A model generated the notes under the pieces. It was not told where the DNA came from. It worked only from the letters and a program-made list of their open reading frames with translations, and made no database searches. Positions 9,424-22,313 of a stretch of DNA of 64,000 bases are shown in pieces. The stretch comes from Klebsiella sp. WP3-W18-ESBL-02. Its GTDB lineage: Bacteria > Pseudomonadota > Gammaproteobacteria > Enterobacterales > Enterobacteriaceae. A program made the position numbers and the translations under genes. The stretch is taken from assembly GCF_014168815.1 (NCBI RefSeq), contig NZ_AP021972.1, positions 4,216,001-4,280,000 of the forward strand, written 5' to 3'. Every line of letters starts with the position of its first letter. Position 1 is the first letter of the stretch.

Positions 9424-9427
<4 letters not shown>
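8573..9427 (-). CDS. ampE: Inner membrane protein AmpE
   Basis: AmpE is an integral membrane protein of the ampDE operon, linked to beta-lactamase induction and peptidoglycan recycling; its exact activity is not settled. The 284 residues equal the E. coli length. Hydrophobic segments occur near the N-terminus, around residues 50-85, around 145-165 and at the very C-terminus. Its start overlaps the end of ampD by 4 bases (ATGA), so the two are translationally coupled. Confidence 0.95.
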
Positions 9428-10968
<1,541 letters not shown>

Positions 10969-11010
10969 GCCAGGAAAGGCCTTCCCTGCGAGCTAGACCG
11001 ATCATAACGT

Positions 11011-11046
11011 TGTAGGCCGGAAAGGCGTTTACGCCGCCATCCGGCC
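11011..11046. repeat. Single REP element
   Basis: A REP unit (core GGCGTTTACGCCGCCATCC) lies about 45 bp after nadC and before the pilin operon. No partner unit is visible nearby. Confidence 0.8.
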
Positions 11047-11212
11047 CACAGATCCTCCTCGAAGACGTTTTTCGACCCGCCTTCCATTTTCCACGTTCAC
11101 TTCTGCAACCGTCGGAAAAAAACTGGAAGGCCCTATCCTGAATGCCTTTTCGCCCCTCGCTGTCGTTTCGACGCTCTGCCAAAGTACCGCCAGTTTCAGC
11201 AAGGAGCACAAT

Positions 11213-11650
11213 ATGAACAGACAACGGGGCTTTACCCTTATCGAACTGATGGTCGTTATCGGCATTATTGCTATCCTCAGCGCCATCGGCATTCCCGCCT
11301 ATCAGAACTACCTGCGCAAAGCCGCACTGACCGATATGCTACAAACCTTTGTCCCTTACCGTACCGCCATTGAGCTGTGCGCGCTCGACCGCGGCGGGGT
11401 AGACAACTGCGATGCGGGCAGCAACGGCATCCCGTCCCCCACCACCACGCGCTACGTGTCGGCCATGAGCGTCGCACAAGGAACGGTTATTCTGACCGGC
11501 CAGGAAAGCCTTAACGGCCTGACCGTGACCCTCGTTCCCGGCTGGGACAACGCCAATGGCATCACCGGCTGGCAGCGAACCTGCGATATCCAGAACGACG
11601 GCGCGCTCCAGCAAGCGTGCGAGGACGTCTTCCGCTTTGATGCGCAATAA
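11213..11650 (+). CDS. ppdD: Type IV major prepilin PpdD
   Basis: This is the major pilin subunit of the enterobacterial type IV pilus. It has a short leader, MNRQRG, cut before Phe7 by prepilin peptidase, and the classic hydrophobic N-terminal helix FTLIELMVVIGIIAILSAIG with Glu5 of the mature protein conserved. The total of 145 residues compares with 146 in E. coli. Two cysteine pairs lie in the globular domain. It is the first gene of the ppdD-hofB-hofC operon, with hofB only 14 bp downstream. Confidence 0.96.
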   Translation: MNRQRGFTLIELMVVIGIIAILSAIGIPAYQNYLRKAALTDMLQTFVPYRTAIELCALDRGGVDNCDAGSNGIPSPTTTRYVSAMSVAQGTVILTGQESLNGLTVTLVPGWDNANGITGWQRTCDIQNDGALQQACEDVFRFDAQ

Positions 11651-11664
11651 GCGGGGCGGCAATC

Positions 11665-13050
11665 ATGAAACAGGAGCAACTCTTCACGCTGTGTCAGCGC
11701 CATCGCGCGGTGCTGCTCAACAATGCGCAAGATGAACTGAGCATTGCCGTCGTCGGCACTCCGCCCACAGAACTCATGGACTCACTCCGCTTCGCCACCC
11801 AAAAACGCATTGATATCGAGTGCTGGGAGCAGGAGAGAATGGACAAGCACCTCCAGCGGCTAGCCCCACTCGCGCAGCCTTCAATACACCAGGAGAGTGA
11901 CAACGCAGTAGATCTGCTTAACCATTTGCTCAAGCAGGCGCTCGTGCAACGCGCCTCCGATATTCATTTTGAGCCAACAGAGCGTGCGCTACGCGTACGG
12001 CTGCGGGTAGACGGCGTGCTGCATGCGCTCACGCCCGTCGCGCTGACGCTGATGGCCCCGCTGATCGCCAGGCTTAAGGTGCTCGCAGGGCTGGACATCG
12101 CCGAGCGACGCCTGCCGCAGGACGGGCAGTTCACGGTAGAGATTGACGACACCCCACTCTCTTTTCGACTTTCAACCCTGCCCTGCCGATACGGTGAAAA
12201 AGCCGTGCTCCGGCTGCTGCATAAAGTCGAGCAGGCGCTGGATCTGCATAGTCTGGGGCTTTCCGCCGACGCACTTGCGCAGCTGCAATCCGCGTTGAAT
12301 CAGCCTCAGGGGCTGATTCTGGTCACCGGACCAACGGGCAGCGGCAAAACCGTCACGCTTTACAGCGCACTGCAAAACCGTAACCGTTGCGACGTCAATA
12401 TCTGTAGCGTCGAAGATCCCATAGAGATCCCTCTGGACGGACTGAACCAGACGCAGGTCAGCCCTCGCGCCGGGCTGACGTTCCAGAACATCCTGCGCGC
12501 CCTGCTGCGCCAGGATCCAGATATCGTGATGGTCGGCGAAATACGCGACGGTGAAACAGCGGAAATCGCCATTAAGGCCGCGCAAACCGGTCACCTTGTA
12601 CTCTCAACGCTGCACACCAATTCGACGGTTGAAACGCTGGTGCGCCTTGAACAGATGGGCGTCGCGCGCTGGATGGTGTCATCGGCGCTATTAATGGTGG
12701 TAGCACAGCGTCTGGTCCGTCGTCTATGCCCGCACTGTCGCCAGATGCTGCCAGGAGAGCAGCCGCTGCCGCGTACGCTATGGCCTCGCCCACTGCCACG
12801 CTGGACGGCCTCCGGCTGCTCGTACTGCTATCATGGCTACCAGGGCCGTCTCGCGCTGTTTGAACTGCTGCCGATCGCGCCTGCACTGCGGCAGGGTATC
12901 GCCAGCGGACTTAGCCCGGAACAGCTGATGCAGCATGCGCGGGAGGCCGGCATGGCGACGCTGTTTGAGAACGGCTGCCTGGCCGTTGAACAGGGGCTGA
13001 CGACGCAGGAAGAGCTGCTACGCGTACTGGGGTTGCCTCACGATGTGTGA
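11665..13050 (+). CDS. hofB: Type IV pilus assembly ATPase HofB (PilB/GspE type)
   Basis: HofB is a cytoplasmic secretion ATPase that powers pilin polymerisation. The 461 residues show a Walker A motif GPTGSGKT at 222-229, an Asp box, and the Walker B region DIVMVGEIRDGETAEIA, followed by a tetracysteine zinc site (CPHC and CSYC) typical of GspE/PilB proteins. It lacks the long N-terminal domain of PilB, as does the E. coli protein. The last 8 bases overlap hofC, so they are likely coupled. Confidence 0.95.
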   Translation: MKQEQLFTLCQRHRAVLLNNAQDELSIAVVGTPPTELMDSLRFATQKRIDIECWEQERMDKHLQRLAPLAQPSIHQESDNAVDLLNHLLKQALVQRASDIHFEPTERALRVRLRVDGVLHALTPVALTLMAPLIARLKVLAGLDIAERRLPQDGQFTVEIDDTPLSFRLSTLPCRYGEKAVLRLLHKVEQALDLHSLGLSADALAQLQSALNQPQGLILVTGPTGSGKTVTLYSALQNRNRCDVNICSVEDPIEIPLDGLNQTQVSPRAGLTFQNILRALLRQDPDIVMVGEIRDGETAEIAIKAAQTGHLVLSTLHTNSTVETLVRLEQMGVARWMVSSALLMVVAQRLVRRLCPHCRQMLPGEQPLPRTLWPRPLPRWTASGCSYCYHGYQGRLALFELLPIAPALRQGIASGLSPEQLMQHAREAGMATLFENGCLAVEQGLTTQEELLRVLGLPHDV

Positions 13051-14242
13051 ACAGCTGTGGCACTGGCGGGGTGTCGATGCCAGCGGAGCCGAACGTCGTG
13101 GCGCGCTGTGGGCTAGCCATCGGCCCGCGGCGCTGATAGCGCTGGCTCAGCAGAATATTATCGTCCTATCACTCAAGCGTCGCACGGTGAACCGATCACT
13201 ATGGCGAGCACAGCACAGCTGCGCGGTGATAAGCCAGCTGGCTACGCTATTGCAGGCCGGGTTAACCCTCTCAGAGAGTTTGGCACTGCTCAGCCAACAG
13301 CATCCGATACCGCAGTGGCGCGCTCTGCTGGAAACGTTGGCCTCCCGGCTCGCCGAGGGTGTCTCGCTATCGGAGGGTTTAAGGCCGTGGCCGGAGGCTT
13401 TTCCACCGCTGTATCAGGCGATGATCCGTACCGGCGAAATAACCGGCAGGCTGGAGCATTGCTGCCAGGCGCTCGCGCGGCAGCAAAAAGCGCAGCTGCT
13501 ATTAACGGCAAAAGTGAAAAAGGCGCTGCGCTACCCGCTGATTATTTTAACCCTGGCGGCGCTGGTCGTGGCGGCAATGGTCAGCTTTGTTTTGCCTGAA
13601 TTTACCGCCATCTATCGCACCTTCAACACGCCGCTGCCCGCCCTTACGCTGGCCGTTATGGCCAGTGCAGACGCGGTGGCAAGCGCATGGCTTCCGCTCT
13701 GTAGCCTGGTGCTACTGGCCACCGGGCTTAGCGTCGGGTTTAAAGATCATCCGCCGTGGCAGCGCCTTCGCCAGCAGCTGCTACTCGCCTTACCGGTTAT
13801 GGGCACGCTCGCTCGCGGCCAGATGCTCAGCCAGATTTTTACCGTACTGTCGTTGACTCAACGAGCCGGCATTGCCTTTTTACAGGGGCTGGAAACCGTG
13901 GAAGAGACATTGAACAGCCCATGGTGGCGCGAGGTCATTGCCAGCCTGCGCCAGCAGGTGTCACAGGGCAGCGCTATCTGGCAAGCCATGGAAAACTGCC
14001 ATGAGTTTACGCCGCTGTGCTTACAACTGGTCAGAACCGGAGAAGCGTCCGGGGCGCTGGATGAAATGCTGGAGAACCTGGCGCGACACCACGATGAAAG
14101 CACGCAGAATCTGGCAGAAAGCCTGACGGCAACGCTGGAACCGCTGCTACTGATTGTGACAGGACTCATTATCGGCACGCTGGTCGTCGCGATGTATCTG
14201 CCGATTTTTCATCTGGGAGATGCGATCGGCGGAACAGGGTAA
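13043..14242 (+). CDS. hofC: Type IV pilus assembly inner membrane protein HofC (PilC/GspF type)
   Basis: HofC is the polytopic platform protein that links the pilus ATPase to the growing pilin fibre. At 399 residues it is one shorter than in E. coli. Two tandem GspF domains are visible, with membrane segments near residues 165-190, 210-230 and 370-392. It starts inside the end of hofB (8-base overlap). In E. coli the three-gene operon needs further gsp/hof genes located elsewhere to make pili. Confidence 0.94.
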   Translation: MCEQLWHWRGVDASGAERRGALWASHRPAALIALAQQNIIVLSLKRRTVNRSLWRAQHSCAVISQLATLLQAGLTLSESLALLSQQHPIPQWRALLETLASRLAEGVSLSEGLRPWPEAFPPLYQAMIRTGEITGRLEHCCQALARQQKAQLLLTAKVKKALRYPLIILTLAALVVAAMVSFVLPEFTAIYRTFNTPLPALTLAVMASADAVASAWLPLCSLVLLATGLSVGFKDHPPWQRLRQQLLLALPVMGTLARGQMLSQIFTVLSLTQRAGIAFLQGLETVEETLNSPWWREVIASLRQQVSQGSAIWQAMENCHEFTPLCLQLVRTGEASGALDEMLENLARHHDESTQNLAESLTATLEPLLLIVTGLIIGTLVVAMYLPIFHLGDAIGGTG

Positions 14243-14291
14243 CGCGGGTCAGTTAAGGCGTTGAATTCAGAAGCCAGGAGCAGGAACGGTA

Positions 14292-14370
14292 TGCCGGATA
14301 AGGCGTTTACGCCGCCATCCGGCAATCCGTGCGCAGTGTGCCGATAGCGCTTTTGCTTATCCGGCCTACG
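14292..14370. repeat. REP pair (BIME)
   Basis: Two inverted REP units, 14292-14324 and about 14343-14370, fill the gap between the convergent genes hofC and guaC. Confidence 0.85.
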
Positions 14371-14400
14371 AATTTAGGCATTACGCCTGCATGAGGAGGA

Positions 14401-15444
14401 TTACAGGCTATTGAACACGCGGTTCTCTTGTTCCTGCACCCGGATGAAGGTCGTGCGTTTAGTCAGCTCTTTCAGACGCGATGCGCCGACGTAGGTGCAC
14501 GCCGAACGCAGGCCGCCGAGGATGTCGCGCGCGGTGTTATCTACCGGGCCACGCAGCGGCAGCTTAACCGTTTTGCCTTCCGCCGCGCGGTATTGTGCAA
14601 CACCGCCCACGTGACGTTTCATCGCGGACTCAGAGCTCATACCGTAGAACAGCATAAATTTCTCGCCGTTCTCTTCAACAATCACGCCGCCGCTTTCATC
14701 GTGACCGGCCAGCATGCCGCCCAGCATCACGAAGTCCGCGCCGCCGCCAAAGGCTTTAGCCACGTCGCCCGGCATGGTGCAGCCGCCGTCGCTGACAATC
14801 TGGCCACCCAGACCGTGCGCTGCATCGGCGCACTCGATCACCGCAGAGAGCTGCGGATAGCCAACGCCAGTTTTCACGCGAGTGGTGCACACCGAGCCAG
14901 GGCCGATACCCACTTTCACAATATCCGCGCCGGACAGAATCAGCTCTTCGCACATTTCACCGGTCACGACGTTACCTGCACAAATCGTCTTGGTCGGCCA
15001 GGCTTCGCGCGCTTTCGCTACGAACTGCACAAAATGCTCGGAGTAACCATTCGCCACATCAATGCACACGAAGTTCAGCGCCGGGCTCAGCTTAAGGATC
15101 TGCTGCGTTTTTTCGAAGTCTGCGTCGGAGGTGCCGGTAGACACCATCACGTGCTTAAGCACGTCTGCGGACTCGTTCTGGACAAACGTCTGCCACTCTT
15201 CAACGGTGTAATGTTTGTGTACGGCCGTCAGGATACCGAAAGAGGCGAGTGCTTTTGCCATCCCGAAAGTACCCACGGAGTCCATATTCGCAGCGATAAT
15301 CGGCACGCCTGACCAGCGTTGGCCTGAATGTTTAAAGGTGAATTCGCGTTCCAGTTCAACATCGGAACGGCTTTTAAGAGTAGAGCGCTTAGGGCGGATA
15401 AGAACGTCTTTAAAACCTAACTTCAGATCTTCTTCGATACGCAT
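14401..15444 (-). CDS. guaC: GMP reductase
   Basis: GuaC converts GMP to IMP with NADPH and releases ammonia, returning guanine nucleotides to the purine pool. I chose the ATG at 15444, giving [11 protein letters not shown] and 347 residues as in E. coli; the open frame extends 19 codons further upstream but without homology. The active-site loop [11 protein letters not shown] with its catalytic cysteine is intact, as are the phosphate-binding stretches SDGGC and GGMLAGH. It is divergent from coaE. Confidence 0.96.
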   Translation of the reverse strand: MRIEEDLKLGFKDVLIRPKRSTLKSRSDVELEREFTFKHSGQRWSGVPIIAANMDSVGTFGMAKALASFGILTAVHKHYTVEEWQTFVQNESADVLKHVMVSTGTSDADFEKTQQILKLSPALNFVCIDVANGYSEHFVQFVAKAREAWPTKTICAGNVVTGEMCEELILSGADIVKVGIGPGSVCTTRVKTGVGYPQLSAVIECADAAHGLGGQIVSDGGCTMPGDVAKAFGGGADFVMLGGMLAGHDESGGVIVEENGEKFMLFYGMSSESAMKRHVGGVAQYRAAEGKTVKLPLRGPVDNTARDILGGLRSACTYVGASRLKELTKRTTFIRVQEQENRVFNSL

Positions 15445-15669
15445 GTGCGAATTCCTGGGGTTAATGGCAATTAAATTGAGAGCACAACTCCAGTAATGCA
15501 ATCATACGCACTAATCAGGGCTTCGCAAGACTGCGATTTTCACTTTTTTTAAGCTACAATCCCATAAATTTACCTGGCGAATAGTACAGTGCATCATTGA
15601 TTCACTCGCACAGGGCTGCCAGTTTTTTAACCAAATGATTTTCATGCAAAAAATCCAGGGCTTAGCGGT

Positions 15670-16290
15670 ATGACTTACACAGTGGCGTTAACAGGCGGCA
15701 TCGGCAGCGGCAAAAGTACGGTCGCAGAGGCCTTTGCTCACCTGGGAATTAACGTGATTGATGCCGATATTCTCGCCCGTCAGGTTGTCGAACCCGGTAC
15801 GCCGGCGCTCGCCGCCATCGCCGATCGTTTTGGTTCTCATATCCTCACCGCAGAAGGCGAATTAGATCGCCGGGGGCTGCGCGAGCGCATCTTTGCTCAT
15901 CCTGAGGAAAAAGCCTGGCTAAACGCCCTCTTACACCCATTGATTCAGCAGGAAACGCAGCGTCAGCTACGGCAGGCCACCTCGCCTTACGTACTGTGGG
16001 TTGTTCCCCTGCTGGTGGAAAACAAGCTTTATCAGCGGGCCGATCGCGTCCTGGTCGTTGATGTATCGCGAGAAACCCAGCTGCTTCGTACCATGCAGCG
16101 CGACCACGTATCGCGTGAGCATGCCGAAAACATTCTTGCTGCTCAGGCCACGCGTGAAGCGCGCCTGGCGGTTGCTGATGACATTATTAATAACAACGGC
16201 ACACCAGATGCTATTGCATCGGATGTCGCTCGCCTTCACGCGCACTACCTTGAGCTCGCGGCACAGGCTGTATCACAGGAAAAATCGTAA
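15670..16290 (+). CDS. coaE: Dephospho-CoA kinase
   Basis: CoaE phosphorylates dephospho-CoA in the last step of coenzyme A synthesis. The 206 residues equal E. coli. The P-loop GGIGSGKST lies at residues 9-17, near the N-terminus as expected for this P-loop kinase. The stop codon overlaps the zapD start by one base (TAATG), so coaE-zapD-yacG form a tight operon on the plus strand. Confidence 0.97.
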   Translation: MTYTVALTGGIGSGKSTVAEAFAHLGINVIDADILARQVVEPGTPALAAIADRFGSHILTAEGELDRRGLRERIFAHPEEKAWLNALLHPLIQQETQRQLRQATSPYVLWVVPLLVENKLYQRADRVLVVDVSRETQLLRTMQRDHVSREHAENILAAQATREARLAVADDIINNNGTPDAIASDVARLHAHYLELAAQAVSQEKS

Positions 16291-17033
16291 TGCACACCCA
16301 CATCCTTTTTGAGCATCCGCTAAATGAAAAAATGCGTACCTGGCTGCGTATTGAATTTCTGACTGAGCAATTGAATGCCAATTTACCCATCAGGGATCAC
16401 GCCAGCGCGCTGCACTTTTTTCGCAACGTCGGGGATTTACTGGATGTGTTCGAACGCGGCGATATCCGCACGGAGCTGCTAAAAGAGCTGGAGCGCCAGC
16501 AGCGCAAACTCAACGCCTGGAGCGAAGTTCAGGGCGTCGATCTCAGCCGCATTGACGCCCTGCGTCAGCAGCTGAAAAACAGCAGCACTATTCTGATGGC
16601 GGCACCACGCATCGGGCAGTTCCTGCGCGAAGATCGCCTGATCGCGCTGGTTCGTCAGCGTCTAAGTATCCCGGGCGGCTGCTGCAGCTTCGATTTGCCG
16701 ACGCTGCACATCTGGCTGCATTCAAAACAGCATCAACGCGACGCCCAGGTCGAATCATGGCTTGCCAGCCTTGAGCCGCTGAATCAGGCGCTGTCGCTGA
16801 TTCTCGATCTGGTTCGCAACTCCGCGCAGTTCCGCAAGCAAACCAGCCTGAACGGCTTCTATCAGGATAACGGCGACGATGCGGACCTGCTGCGTCTGAA
16901 GCTTGAGCTAACGTCTCAGCTTTACCCGCAAATCTCCGGCCATAAGAGCCGTTTCGCCATTCGCTTTATGCCGCTGGACAGCGAGCACGGCGTGGTGCCG
17001 GAGCGACTGGATTTTGAACTGGCATGCTGCTAA
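16290..17033 (+). CDS. zapD: Z-ring associated protein ZapD
   Basis: ZapD (formerly YacF) binds the C-terminal tail of FtsZ and bundles its filaments at mid-cell. The 247 residues match E. coli in length and sequence. The protein is mostly alpha-helical with a small beta domain and no membrane segment. It is translationally coupled to coaE (TAATG) and followed 9 bp later by yacG. Confidence 0.95.
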   Translation: MHTHILFEHPLNEKMRTWLRIEFLTEQLNANLPIRDHASALHFFRNVGDLLDVFERGDIRTELLKELERQQRKLNAWSEVQGVDLSRIDALRQQLKNSSTILMAAPRIGQFLREDRLIALVRQRLSIPGGCCSFDLPTLHIWLHSKQHQRDAQVESWLASLEPLNQALSLILDLVRNSAQFRKQTSLNGFYQDNGDDADLLRLKLELTSQLYPQISGHKSRFAIRFMPLDSEHGVVPERLDFELACC

Positions 17034-17042
17034 GGAGAAAGA

Positions 17043-17237
17043 ATGACTGAGGTGACAACGGTAAACTGTCCAACCTGCAATAAGCCGGTTATTTGGGGCG
17101 AACAAAGTCCTTATCGTCCATTCTGTTCTAAGCGCTGCCAGCTTATCGATCTCGGAGAGTGGGCGGCGGAAGAGAAACGCATTCCGAGCAGCGGCGATCT
17201 CTCCGACAGCGACGACTGGAGCGAAGAACAACAGTAA
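17043..17237 (+). CDS. yacG: Zinc-binding DNA gyrase inhibitor YacG
   Basis: YacG is a small protein reported in E. coli to bind GyrB and inhibit gyrase. The 64 residues carry a zinc-binding four-cysteine site, Cys9, Cys12, Cys28 and Cys32 (CPTC and CSKRC), followed by an acidic tail. An AAGGAGAAAG ribosome site sits just upstream. It is the last gene of the coaE-zapD-yacG operon. Confidence 0.94.
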   Translation: MTEVTTVNCPTCNKPVIWGEQSPYRPFCSKRCQLIDLGEWAAEEKRIPSSGDLSDSDDWSEEQQ

Positions 17238-17243
17238 TGTCGC

Positions 17244-17322
17244 GTAGGGCCGGATGAGGCGCTACGCCGCCATCCGGCAACCTGCACCATTTAGCCTGAT
17301 GGCGCTCCGCTTATCAGGCCTA
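17244..17322. repeat. REP pair (BIME) reaching into mutT
   Basis: Two inverted REP units lie between the convergent genes yacG and mutT: 17244-17279 and 17294-17322. The second unit includes the mutT stop codon (17320-17322). Confidence 0.82.
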
Positions 17323-17709
17323 CCCCGCAATGAGCTTTTCAATCACCGGCGCGTTCGCTGGCGGAAATTCGTCCGCCACTAAATCACGTTGCGCAACCCA
17401 ACGCCCCGGCTGCCCTTCTTTCCCCCACGGCGCCCCTTCCCAGCTATCAACCAGCCAGAACCACAGCGTTATGTGACGATCGGGAAACTGATATTCCAGC
17501 TTATCAAACGGTTGCAGCGAGGTAACCACAATCCCAACCTCTTCTTCCAGCTCGCGGATTACCGCCTCCTGCGGCGACTCTCCGGACTCAATTTTGCCGC
17601 CTGGAAACTCCCACTTATGCGCCATGTGCGCATCGGCAGCGCGCTGAGTGATATAGATTTCGCCACTGACATTGCGAATGATGCCGACGGATATTTGCAG
17701 TATTTTCAT
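17320..17709 (-). CDS. mutT: 8-oxo-dGTP diphosphatase MutT
   Basis: MutT hydrolyses 8-oxo-dGTP to the monophosphate and so prevents A:T to C:G transversions. The 129 residues equal E. coli. The Nudix box runs from Gly38 to Ile60 with the metal-binding residues Glu53, Glu56 and Glu57 all present. It follows secA on the same strand, with a terminator-like hairpin in the 58-bp gap. The stop codon lies inside a REP unit. Confidence 0.96.
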   Translation of the reverse strand: MKILQISVGIIRNVSGEIYITQRAADAHMAHKWEFPGGKIESGESPQEAVIRELEEEVGIVVTSLQPFDKLEYQFPDRHITLWFWLVDSWEGAPWGKEGQPGRWVAQRDLVADEFPPANAPVIEKLIAG

Positions 17710-17727
17710 TTTGTCTTACCCATAAAA

Positions 17728-17752
17728 AAGGCGCAGAAGTCTGCGCCTTTTA
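17728..17752 (-). terminator. Terminator-like hairpin between secA and mutT
   Basis: An 8-bp stem GGCGCAGA / TCTGCGCC with a 2-base loop is flanked by A-runs on one side and T-runs on the other, so it reads as a terminator on both strands. On the minus strand it lies after secA and just before the mutT ribosome site, so it should reduce readthrough into mutT. Confidence 0.7.
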
Positions 17753-17767
17753 TTTTTTATAATGACC

Positions 17768-20473
17768 TTAGCTCAGACGGCCGTGGCACTGTTTGTATTT
17801 TTTACCGGAACCGCAAGGGCATGGGTCATTACGGCCCACTTTACGTTCGCCGGTCTGCGCGGCCAGATCCTGCGCGGCGGCTTCGTCATCGCTCTGATGG
17901 CTCAACTGCTGCATCTGTGCCAGACGCTCGGCTTCTTCACGACGCTGCTGTTCCATCGCTTCAACTTCCTCCGGCATGCGCACCTGCACTTTGCTCAGGG
18001 TGCTGATCACTTCATACTTCAGCGACTCCAGCATGGCGGCAAACATAGAGAAGGATTCACGTTTGTACTCCTGCTTCGGATCTTTCTGCGCATAGCCACG
18101 CAGGTGGATCCCCTGACGCAGGTAGTCCATCGCGGCCAGGTGCTCTTTCCACAGAGAATCCAGCGTTTGCAGCATCACGCCTTTTTCAAAGTGACGCATC
18201 ATCTCAGCGCCGACCACTTCTTCCTTACGTTTGTACACCTCAACGGCGCTTTCCAGAATACGCTCGCGCAGCGTCTCTTCGTGCAGTTCAGGCTCTTTAT
18301 CCAGCCACTCAGAGATAGGCAGATCGAGGTCGAAGTCGTTTTTCAGACGTTCCTGCAGGCCAGGGATATCCCACATTTCTTCCAGCGACTGCGGCGGAAT
18401 GTGCGCATCGATGGTAGCTTTAAACACGTCTTCGCGGATGCTGTTGATGGTTTCGCTAACGTCGCTCACGTCCAGCAGTTCATTACGCTGGGTGTAGATC
18501 GCACGGCGCTGGTCGTTGGCAACGTCATCGTATTCCAGCAGCTGCTTACGAATATCGAAGTTGCGGCTTTCCACTTTACGCTGCGCGTTAGCAATTGCCT
18601 TGGTCACCCACGGGTGTTCAATCGCTTCGCCCGGTTTCATCCCCAGTTTACGCATCATGCCGGACACGCGGTCAGAGGCAAAGATACGCATCAGGGCATC
18701 TTCCATCGACAGGTAGAAACGAGAAGAACCCGCGTCACCCTGACGACCGGAACGGCCGCGCAGCTGGTTATCGATACGACGAGATTCGTGACGTTCAGTA
18801 CCAATGATATGCAGACCGCCAGCCGCCAGCACGGCGTCGTGACGAACCTGCCAATCGGCTTTGATCTGCGCAATTTGTTCCGGGGTTGGGTCTTCCAGCT
18901 GCGCGACTTCTGCCTGCCAGCTACCGCCCAGCATAATATCGGTACCACGACCTGCCATGTTGGTGGCGATGGTCACGGCAGAAGGGTAACCCGCCTGTGC
19001 AACGATATCCGCTTCGCTAGCGTGGAACTTGGCGTTCAGCACGTTGTGCTTGATACCCGCTTTGGTCAGCTCATGGGAAACCACTTCAGATTTTTCGATA
19101 GAGATAGTACCGACCAGCACCGGTTGGCCTGCCGCAGTACGCTCTTTAATATCTTCGATGATCGCCTGAATTTTTTCCGCTTCGGTCATGTAGACCAGGT
19201 CCGGCATGTCTTTACGGATCATCGGACGGTTGGTCGGAACAACCACGGTGTCCAGCTTGTAGATAGAGCTGAATTCAAACGCTTCGGTATCTGCAGTACC
19301 GGTCATACCGGCCAGTTTTTCATACAGGCGGAAATAGTTCTGGAAGGTGATGGATGCCAGCGTCTGGTTTTCGTTCTGAATTTCCACGCCTTCTTTCGCT
19401 TCCACGGCCTGGTGCAGGCCATCGGACCAGCGACGTCCCTGCATGGTACGACCGGTGTGTTCATCGACGATGATAACTTCGCCGTCTTTCACGATGTAGT
19501 CGACGTCACGGGTGAACAGCACGTGAGCGCGCAGCGCGGCAGTAACGTGGTGCATCAGCATAATGTTGCCCGGCGAGTAGAGCGACTCACCTTCGTCCAT
19601 GATGCCTTCTTTAACCAGCAGGTCTTCAATCAGCACCAGACCGCGTTCGGTCAGGTTAACCTGACGGGCTTTTTCATCTACGGAGAAGTGGCCTTCACCC
19701 TGGAAGGTGTCGGAGTCTTCTTTCTCCTGACGCACCAGGTGAGGAATGATTTTGTTAACGCGCTTGTACATTTCCGAGCTGTCTTCTGCCGGGCCGGAGA
19801 TGATAAGCGGGGTACGCGCTTCATCGATCAGGATGGAGTCGACCTCATCCACCAGCGCATAGTGCAGTTTACGCTGTACGCGTTCTTCCGGGCTGAACGC
19901 CATGTTGTCGCGCAGGTAGTCAAAGCCGTATTCGTTGTTAGTACCGTAGGTAATGTCGGCATTGTAGGCTTCGCGCTTAGCAGGCGCCGGCAGACCAGAC
20001 ATGTTGACGCCCACGGTCATGCCGAGGAATTCGAACAGCGGACGGTTGTTTTCGGCGTCACGCTGAGCCAGGTAATCGTTGACGGTCACAACGTGCACGC
20101 CCTTACCGGACAGCGCGTTCAGGTAAGCCGGCAGGGTCGCGGTCAGGGTTTTACCTTCACCGGTACGCATTTCCGCGATGCAGCGATCGTTCAGGACCAT
20201 CCCACCCAACAGCTGGACGTCGAAGTGGCGCATACCGAATACACGTTTGCTGGCTTCACGTACCACGGCAAACGCTTCCGGGATCAGGCTTTCAACGGTT
20301 TCCCCTTTTTCAATACGGGCACGAAATTCGTTTGTTTTAGCCTTCAACTCGTCATCGGAGAGCTTTTCCATTTCTGGCTCCATCGCGTTGATAACAGCGA
20401 CGGTTTTGCGCATACGGCGCAGGGTACGATCGTTACGACTACCAAAAACTTTGGTCAATAATTTGATTAACAT
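17768..20473 (-). CDS. secA: Preprotein translocase ATPase SecA
   Basis: SecA is the motor that drives secretory proteins through SecYEG. The 901 residues equal E. coli SecA. Visible parts are the Walker A motif MRTGEGKT near residues 102-109, the DEAD-type motor DEVD region, and the C-terminal zinc site with Cys885, Cys887, Cys896 and His897, which binds SecB. It follows secM on the same mRNA. In E. coli, SecM stalling opens the secA ribosome site when secretion is impaired, and the arrangement here is the same. Confidence 0.98.
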   Translation of the reverse strand: MLIKLLTKVFGSRNDRTLRRMRKTVAVINAMEPEMEKLSDDELKAKTNEFRARIEKGETVESLIPEAFAVVREASKRVFGMRHFDVQLLGGMVLNDRCIAEMRTGEGKTLTATLPAYLNALSGKGVHVVTVNDYLAQRDAENNRPLFEFLGMTVGVNMSGLPAPAKREAYNADITYGTNNEYGFDYLRDNMAFSPEERVQRKLHYALVDEVDSILIDEARTPLIISGPAEDSSEMYKRVNKIIPHLVRQEKEDSDTFQGEGHFSVDEKARQVNLTERGLVLIEDLLVKEGIMDEGESLYSPGNIMLMHHVTAALRAHVLFTRDVDYIVKDGEVIIVDEHTGRTMQGRRWSDGLHQAVEAKEGVEIQNENQTLASITFQNYFRLYEKLAGMTGTADTEAFEFSSIYKLDTVVVPTNRPMIRKDMPDLVYMTEAEKIQAIIEDIKERTAAGQPVLVGTISIEKSEVVSHELTKAGIKHNVLNAKFHASEADIVAQAGYPSAVTIATNMAGRGTDIMLGGSWQAEVAQLEDPTPEQIAQIKADWQVRHDAVLAAGGLHIIGTERHESRRIDNQLRGRSGRQGDAGSSRFYLSMEDALMRIFASDRVSGMMRKLGMKPGEAIEHPWVTKAIANAQRKVESRNFDIRKQLLEYDDVANDQRRAIYTQRNELLDVSDVSETINSIREDVFKATIDAHIPPQSLEEMWDIPGLQERLKNDFDLDLPISEWLDKEPELHEETLRERILESAVEVYKRKEEVVGAEMMRHFEKGVMLQTLDSLWKEHLAAMDYLRQGIHLRGYAQKDPKQEYKRESFSMFAAMLESLKYEVISTLSKVQVRMPEEVEAMEQQRREEAERLAQMQQLSHQSDDEAAAQDLAAQTGERKVGRNDPCPCGSGKKYKQCHGRLS

Positions 20474-20537
20474 AATAAAATCTCAAACGCCCCGCCATCG
20501 CGGAGTCATAAAAATAAAGGAGTTAACACGGTTATTT

Positions 20538-21044
20538 TCAGACGAGGCGCTGCGGCCCGGCGCGAATGCCCTGCACCTGGCTTACCCAGGCAGGAATGCT
20601 AAAAACCGGAGGTGAGAAGGCGGGTAATGCCGCCCCCTGAGCAATCACAATCGACGGCTGGCTCTCGACGTTGAGCAGCGCATTCAGGGTATCGAGCAGC
20701 GCCAGGTGCTGTGCCGCCTGCAGTGGCGACGTCGGCTCGGCAACCGGAGAGGCGGTTGGCGCCATGGCAAAAGAAAGGTGGCGAATAACGGTGCGAATAG
20801 CATGCTGATGCCAGTAGTCTACGCTGAAGGAGGGGCGACGATTGCTTTCCAGCCGCGCCAGCTGCGAGAAGTCAATTCTCTGCGCCGGATTATGGTTACT
20901 GGTTGTTGCGCGGGCGGGGGAAGCCGGTTCGGCGTTGTTCGCAAGCGCAGGCAGACCAAAACCGGCAGCAACCATCCCCAACAGGAGATGCGGCCAGAAG
21001 TAGCGTCTACCAAACTGTCGCCAACGCGTCAGCATTCCACTCAC
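20538..21044 (-). CDS. secM: Secretion monitor SecM
   Basis: SecM is a secreted regulatory nascent chain that stalls its own ribosome and raises secA translation. I chose a GTG at 21044, which gives [11 protein letters not shown] like E. coli and a well-placed AAGGTGGA ribosome site 7 bases upstream, for 168 residues. A long signal sequence ends near ALA at residues 33-35. The arrest motif [17 protein letters not shown] lies at 148-164. All key residues (Phe, Trp, Gly-Ile-Arg-Ala-Gly-Pro) are kept except that the position of Ile156 in E. coli is Val. The secA start lies 64 bp downstream. Confidence 0.93.
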   Translation of the reverse strand: MSGMLTRWRQFGRRYFWPHLLLGMVAAGFGLPALANNAEPASPARATTSNHNPAQRIDFSQLARLESNRRPSFSVDYWHQHAIRTVIRHLSFAMAPTASPVAEPTSPLQAAQHLALLDTLNALLNVESQPSIVIAQGAALPAFSPPVFSIPAWVSQVQGIRAGPQRLV

Positions 21045-21233
21045 GTAATGTTCCACCTTCGGTTTAAGTACCGTTATTCTATTTTAGCTCGAGGATATTA
21101 CCATTAATGCCGCGTGACAGCAGCAGGAATGACGAAAACAGCCGCGAAAAACGGGTTAAGAATGCAGCGGTTGTGCAGCCGTGTGATCTTTATTGGCAGG
21201 GGAAAAGAAAATGGCAGGAGCAAAAAGAAAAAA

Positions 21234-21275
21234 CGACTGGTTCCCTGACCGGAGAGAGTGCCAGGTTGCCAGTCG
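21234..21275 (-). terminator. lpxC terminator
   Basis: A 7-bp stem CGACTGG / CCAGTCG, with a further inner CCTG/CAGG pairing, is followed on the minus strand by a T-run (TTTTTTCTTTTT). It lies 21 bp after the lpxC stop codon and would separate the dcw-lpxC transcript from secM-secA. Confidence 0.75.
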
Positions 21276-21295
21276 AATTTACGCTATGGTCGGGC

Positions 21296-22234
<939 letters not shown>

Positions 22235-22313
22235 CTATCCAACCGAAGTGTACTACACATTCGGTGGGCCAGTTTAGCACAAAGAGCGCTGATTCCCAAC
22301 TTCCAGCTAATTC

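Noticed and set aside
17762..20461. 899-codon plus-strand open frame opposite secA
   Set aside because: SecA on the minus strand is unmistakable and full length; the opposite frame stays open because of codon bias.
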